A program made the position numbers and the translations under genes. 64,000 nt of DNA. Origin: Thermodesulfobium acidiphilum. GTDB lineage: Bacteria; Thermodesulfobiota; Thermodesulfobiia; Thermodesulfobiales; Thermodesulfobiaceae. Every line of letters starts with the position of its first letter. Positions within the stretch are counted from its first letter, which is position 1. The DNA lies in NCBI RefSeq assembly GCF_003057965.1, contig NZ_CP020921.1:1189001-1253000 (forward strand), written 5' to 3'. A model generated the notes under the pieces. That model had not been told where the DNA came from. It made no database searches and saw only the letters and a program-made list of their open reading frames with translations. Below, piece by piece: positions 61,228 to 64,000 of this stretch.

Positions 61228-64000
61228 CTACTTATCACCTACTTTAACATAGTCATAACTTTCATATAAATCAAACCCAGTTCCAGCAGGAATTAATCTT
61301 CCTATTACAACGTTTTCTTTCAAACCTCTAAGATAGTCTATTTTGCCTCTAATTGATGCCTCAGTTAATATTCTGGTAGTCTCCTGGAAAGAGGCAGCAG
61401 CAATAAATGAAGATGTATTCAAAGACGATTTCGTAATGCCAAGCACCGCATCTTCTGCTTCTGGGGGAGTTTTACCCTGAAGAGTTAACTCTTTGACCAC
61501 CTTTTCAAATTCACCTCTATCTACATATTCTCCTGGCAACCAATCAGAATCGCCGTCATTTTTAATCTTTACTCTCTTAGTCATTTGTCTAACTATAATT
61601 TCAATGTGTTTATCATGAATAGAAACGCTTTGATCTTTATAAACCTTTTGAATTTCATCAACTATATATTGCTTTACTGCATCTATTCCTCTAGTTTTAA
61701 GTAGTTCCTGAGGATAAAATTGACCTTCTGTAAGAGGATATCCTTTTTTAATAAAGGCACCATCCGATACCTGAAGCTGTGTGCTTGCAGGTACAACAAT
61801 TTCCTTTGTCTCTTCCAACCCTTCTATTATAATTTTTATAGGGTCTGTATCACTATTGGAAATAATATGGACTATTCCATCTATTTCTGAAAGTATTGCA
61901 GCATTTTTTGGTCTCCTTGCTTCAAAAAGCTCTTCGACCCTGGGCAAACCCTGAATAATATCCTTTGTCTTAATTGCACTTTCTTTTGATTTAGGTGAAA
62001 TTGCAACTAATGTAGTGTTGGTTAACATTGTTGAATCTTTTACAAATAATCTTGAATTCTTATTACACGAAGCAAAATCACCCTGATAAATGTATATAGG
62101 TGTAACCATCTCACCAGTTTCAGAGTCCAAAACTGGTTCAAACTTTGGGATAACAGCCATACCTAAAACTGGACTCGTTATACCTTCCGCAATCTCTTTA
62201 CCTGGTACTACTTTTTCTCTATCTTTGATCTTAATATCAAGATTGGCATTAACCTTTATTATTATTGGTTTTTCTTTAGTAAACAAAACTTCACCATTTT
62301 GAGAAGCAATACTTATTACGTTATTCTCAGATATAACTCTTTCCTCAACAGGCATTGTATAAAAAACAATATTACCCTTCTCTGCTATAAGATATTCATT
62401 ATCCTCATCTTCCTCAACCAAGACATCGTTTTCTTTAACAAAAGAACCATCCTTAACGTGTAGAAGCATCCCTCTATTTACAAAAACTTTAACGCTTGTC
62501 TCTCCTTTTATCACGATATTTCCTTCAGAAATAGCTATAGTAGTCTCTATGTTATCGTTCAAAAAAGTGAACGTCTTAAGAGATTCGAACTTTACTGTAC
62601 CACTAATCTTTGATCTTTCTATATTCTTACTCCTATGAAGAGCAACCCCACCAGTGTGAAATGTTCTCATAGTCAGCTGAGTACCAGGCTCCCCTATAGA
62701 TTGTGCAGCAATAATGCCCACAGCTTCACCAAGTTCTACAACTTCCCTGGTAGCAAGACTCCAACCGTAACATTTTTGACACACTCCATGAGGTGTTTTA
62801 CAGGTTAAAGGAGATCTTACAGCTACTTCTTTTATTCCAGCATCTACTATCTTATCAGCTATAGAAGGAGTTATTAGTTCATTTCTTTTAACTATTAATT
62901 TTCCATCAGCATCATAAATATCTTCAGCGCTAAACCTACCAATTATTCTGTCTTTTAATTCCAAAATAACCTTTGTTCCATCCATCAGATCAGAAACTAC
63001 AATACTTTCTTCGCTGCCACAATCTTCTTCTCTCACGATTATTTCTTGTGCAACATCGACCAGTCTTCTTGTAAGATATCCAGAGTTAGAAGTCCTTAGT
63101 GCAGTATCGACCAAACCTTTTCTTGCACCATATGTTGAAATAAAATATTCCATCATATTCATGCCTTCTTTAAGGTTTGCCTTTATAGGAATAGGTATGA
63201 TTCTACCGTGTGGATCTGACATAAGACCTCTCATTGCAGCCAGCTGTCTAACTTGATCGATATTGCCTCTTGCACCAGAATTTGCCATCATAAAAACGGG
63301 GTTTCTTTCACCCATACTGGAGTTCATTCTGTCCTTAATTTCGTCAGTAATCATATTCCACTTTTCTCTTACTTTAGCATCCTTTTCTTCTTGAGTCATA
63401 GTACCTTCAGAAACAAATTCATCAAATCTTTTAATTTCTTCTTCTGCCCTCTTTATTATTTCTTTCTTTTCTGCAGGTACAACAAGATCATCAATTGAAA
63501 TAGATATTCCAGATTCTTTAGCATATTTAAATCCTATATCCTTCAAGTCATCCACAAGCTTCACCGTTCTGGTAAGCCCGAAATCTTCATAACATTGCCT
63601 TACTATCTTTGCAATTCTCTTCTTTGTCAGCGGTTCCCTATAATAAGGCCACTTACCAGGCAAAATTTCATTAAATAATATTTGACCTACACTAGTAGCT
63701 AAAAATTCCTTATCAATTTTCACAGCAATTCTATCAATAAGACTAAGCGAGAATTCATGTGGTGGTTTTACACTATCAATTTGATACCTTGTAATAGCAT
63801 CATTTTTGTCTATAAAAAACAAAAACGGTTGTCCAGTTTGTATTTTTTTAACACAAGTTGTCAGATAACCATTAACTCTTTCGCAATAAACGTCTATTTT
63901 TTGGGTTTCATCAATTTCACCCTTCTTAAAAGCGTCTATAGCATCTTCTTCGCTTCTAAAAGTAGGATTTTTTTCAAAACTTGTAAGATAATGAAGCCCT
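61228..64000 (-). CDS. rpoC: DNA-directed RNA polymerase beta' subunit, C-terminal part (5' end outside window)
   Basis: The frame is open from the stop at 61228 to the window edge, so the beginning of the gene is missing. The upstream part read at 63823-64000 (GLHYLTSFEKNPTF...EEDAIDAFKKGEID) is normal beta' sequence. ANSGARGNIDQVRQLAAMRG, the second zinc site (CKTPHGVCQKC) and the trigger-loop stretch GEAVGIIAAQSIGEPGTQLT with MRTFHTGG follow. The C-terminus, SYDYVKVGDK, is ordinary. An internal TTG at 63822 is not the true start. Confidence 0.96.
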   Translation of the reverse strand, partial: GLHYLTSFEKNPTFRSEEDAIDAFKKGEIDETQKIDVYCERVNGYLTTCVKKIQTGQPFLFFIDKNDAITRYQIDSVKPPHEFSLSLIDRIAVKIDKEFLATSVGQILFNEILPGKWPYYREPLTKKRIAKIVRQCYEDFGLTRTVKLVDDLKDIGFKYAKESGISISIDDLVVPAEKKEIIKRAEEEIKRFDEFVSEGTMTQEEKDAKVREKWNMITDEIKDRMNSSMGERNPVFMMANSGARGNIDQVRQLAAMRGLMSDPHGRIIPIPIKANLKEGMNMMEYFISTYGARKGLVDTALRTSNSGYLTRRLVDVAQEIIVREEDCGSEESIVVSDLMDGTKVILELKDRIIGRFSAEDIYDADGKLIVKRNELITPSIADKIVDAGIKEVAVRSPLTCKTPHGVCQKCYGWSLATREVVELGEAVGIIAAQSIGEPGTQLTMRTFHTGGVALHRSKNIERSKISGTVKFESLKTFTFLNDNIETTIAISEGNIVIKGETSVKVFVNRGMLLHVKDGSFVKENDVLVEEDEDNEYLIAEKGNIVFYTMPVEERVISENNVISIASQNGEVLFTKEKPIIIKVNANLDIKIKDREKVVPGKEIAEGITSPVLGMAVIPKFEPVLDSETGEMVTPIYIYQGDFASCNKNSRLFVKDSTMLTNTTLVAISPKSKESAIKTKDIIQGLPRVEELFEARRPKNAAILSEIDGIVHIISNSDTDPIKIIIEGLEETKEIVVPASTQLQVSDGAFIKKGYPLTEGQFYPQELLKTRGIDAVKQYIVDEIQKVYKDQSVSIHDKHIEIIVRQMTKRVKIKNDGDSDWLPGEYVDRGEFEKVVKELTLQGKTPPEAEDAVLGITKSSLNTSSFIAAASFQETTRILTEASIRGKIDYLRGLKENVVIGRLIPAGTGFDLYESYDYVKVGDK

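Overview
The window is AT-rich, densely coded bacterial DNA. It combines genes usually met in Firmicutes (CodY, the two-subunit iron-sulfur L-serine dehydratase, ScpA/ScpB, pyrimidine-nucleoside phosphorylase) with signs of an outer membrane (both enzymes of heptose activation, a C-terminal-Phe beta-barrel protein, an ExbB/ExbD-like pair). With a tungstate transporter, acetyl-CoA synthetase, L-cysteine desulfidase and other iron-sulfur enzymes, this points to an anaerobic diderm near the base of the Firmicutes. A Thermodesulfobium-like organism is my best guess; this is inference from gene content, not from a search.

Layout. 1-17.8 kb is an almost unbroken minus-strand housekeeping block (Nudix, tatC, thpR, cinA, rimO, rodZ-like, scpB, scpA, trpS, HD, site-2 protease, DHH-CBS-CCA transferase, pdp, repeat protein, codY, surE, era, UPF0210, ACT, speE), with many 1-14 base overlaps. 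Then comes acs with a clear terminator and promoter. 19.85-22.7 kb is a decaying region: an intact cation-efflux gene with a fused NifX-like domain lies among remnants of an unrecognised gene, an rpiB-like gene and a cupin gene. 22.7-30 kb is transport and carboxylate metabolism: an MFS carrier with tcuA/tcuB, a second MFS carrier and a YddA/BacA-type ABC transporter.

30.5-39.5 kb is an amino-acid deamination island on the minus strand: YheO-type regulator, L-cysteine desulfidase, large NAD-glutamate dehydrogenase, RidA, L-serine dehydratase alpha and beta, and a threonine dehydratase broken by one in-frame TGA. 39.8-44.5 kb (plus strand) holds enolase with promoter and terminator, then a Moco/Tuco-type riboswitch candidate, a 20-codon hydrophobic leader ORF and a tungstate/molybdate ABC transporter. 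44.5-47.6 kb carries mgtC, a 40-residue zinc-ribbon gene, a Fur-family gene, a tautomerase, panB and coaE.

47.6-52.3 kb is the least explained part: a minus-strand envelope cluster of an ExbB-like protein, an ExbD-like protein with a coiled coil, a secreted protein of unknown type, a PASTA-like protein and an outer-membrane barrel, with a copper-amine-oxidase-N-domain protein upstream. It looks like a proton-driven trans-envelope machine and is my main candidate for an undescribed system. 52.3-64 kb returns to purine synthesis (guaA with a GuaB3-type partner), LPS-type sugar genes (NAD-dependent SDR, hldC, hldA, DegT aminotransferase, glycosyltransferase), an HtrA protease and the 3' part of rpoC. 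I saw no tRNA, rRNA, CRISPR array, intact insertion sequence or prophage.
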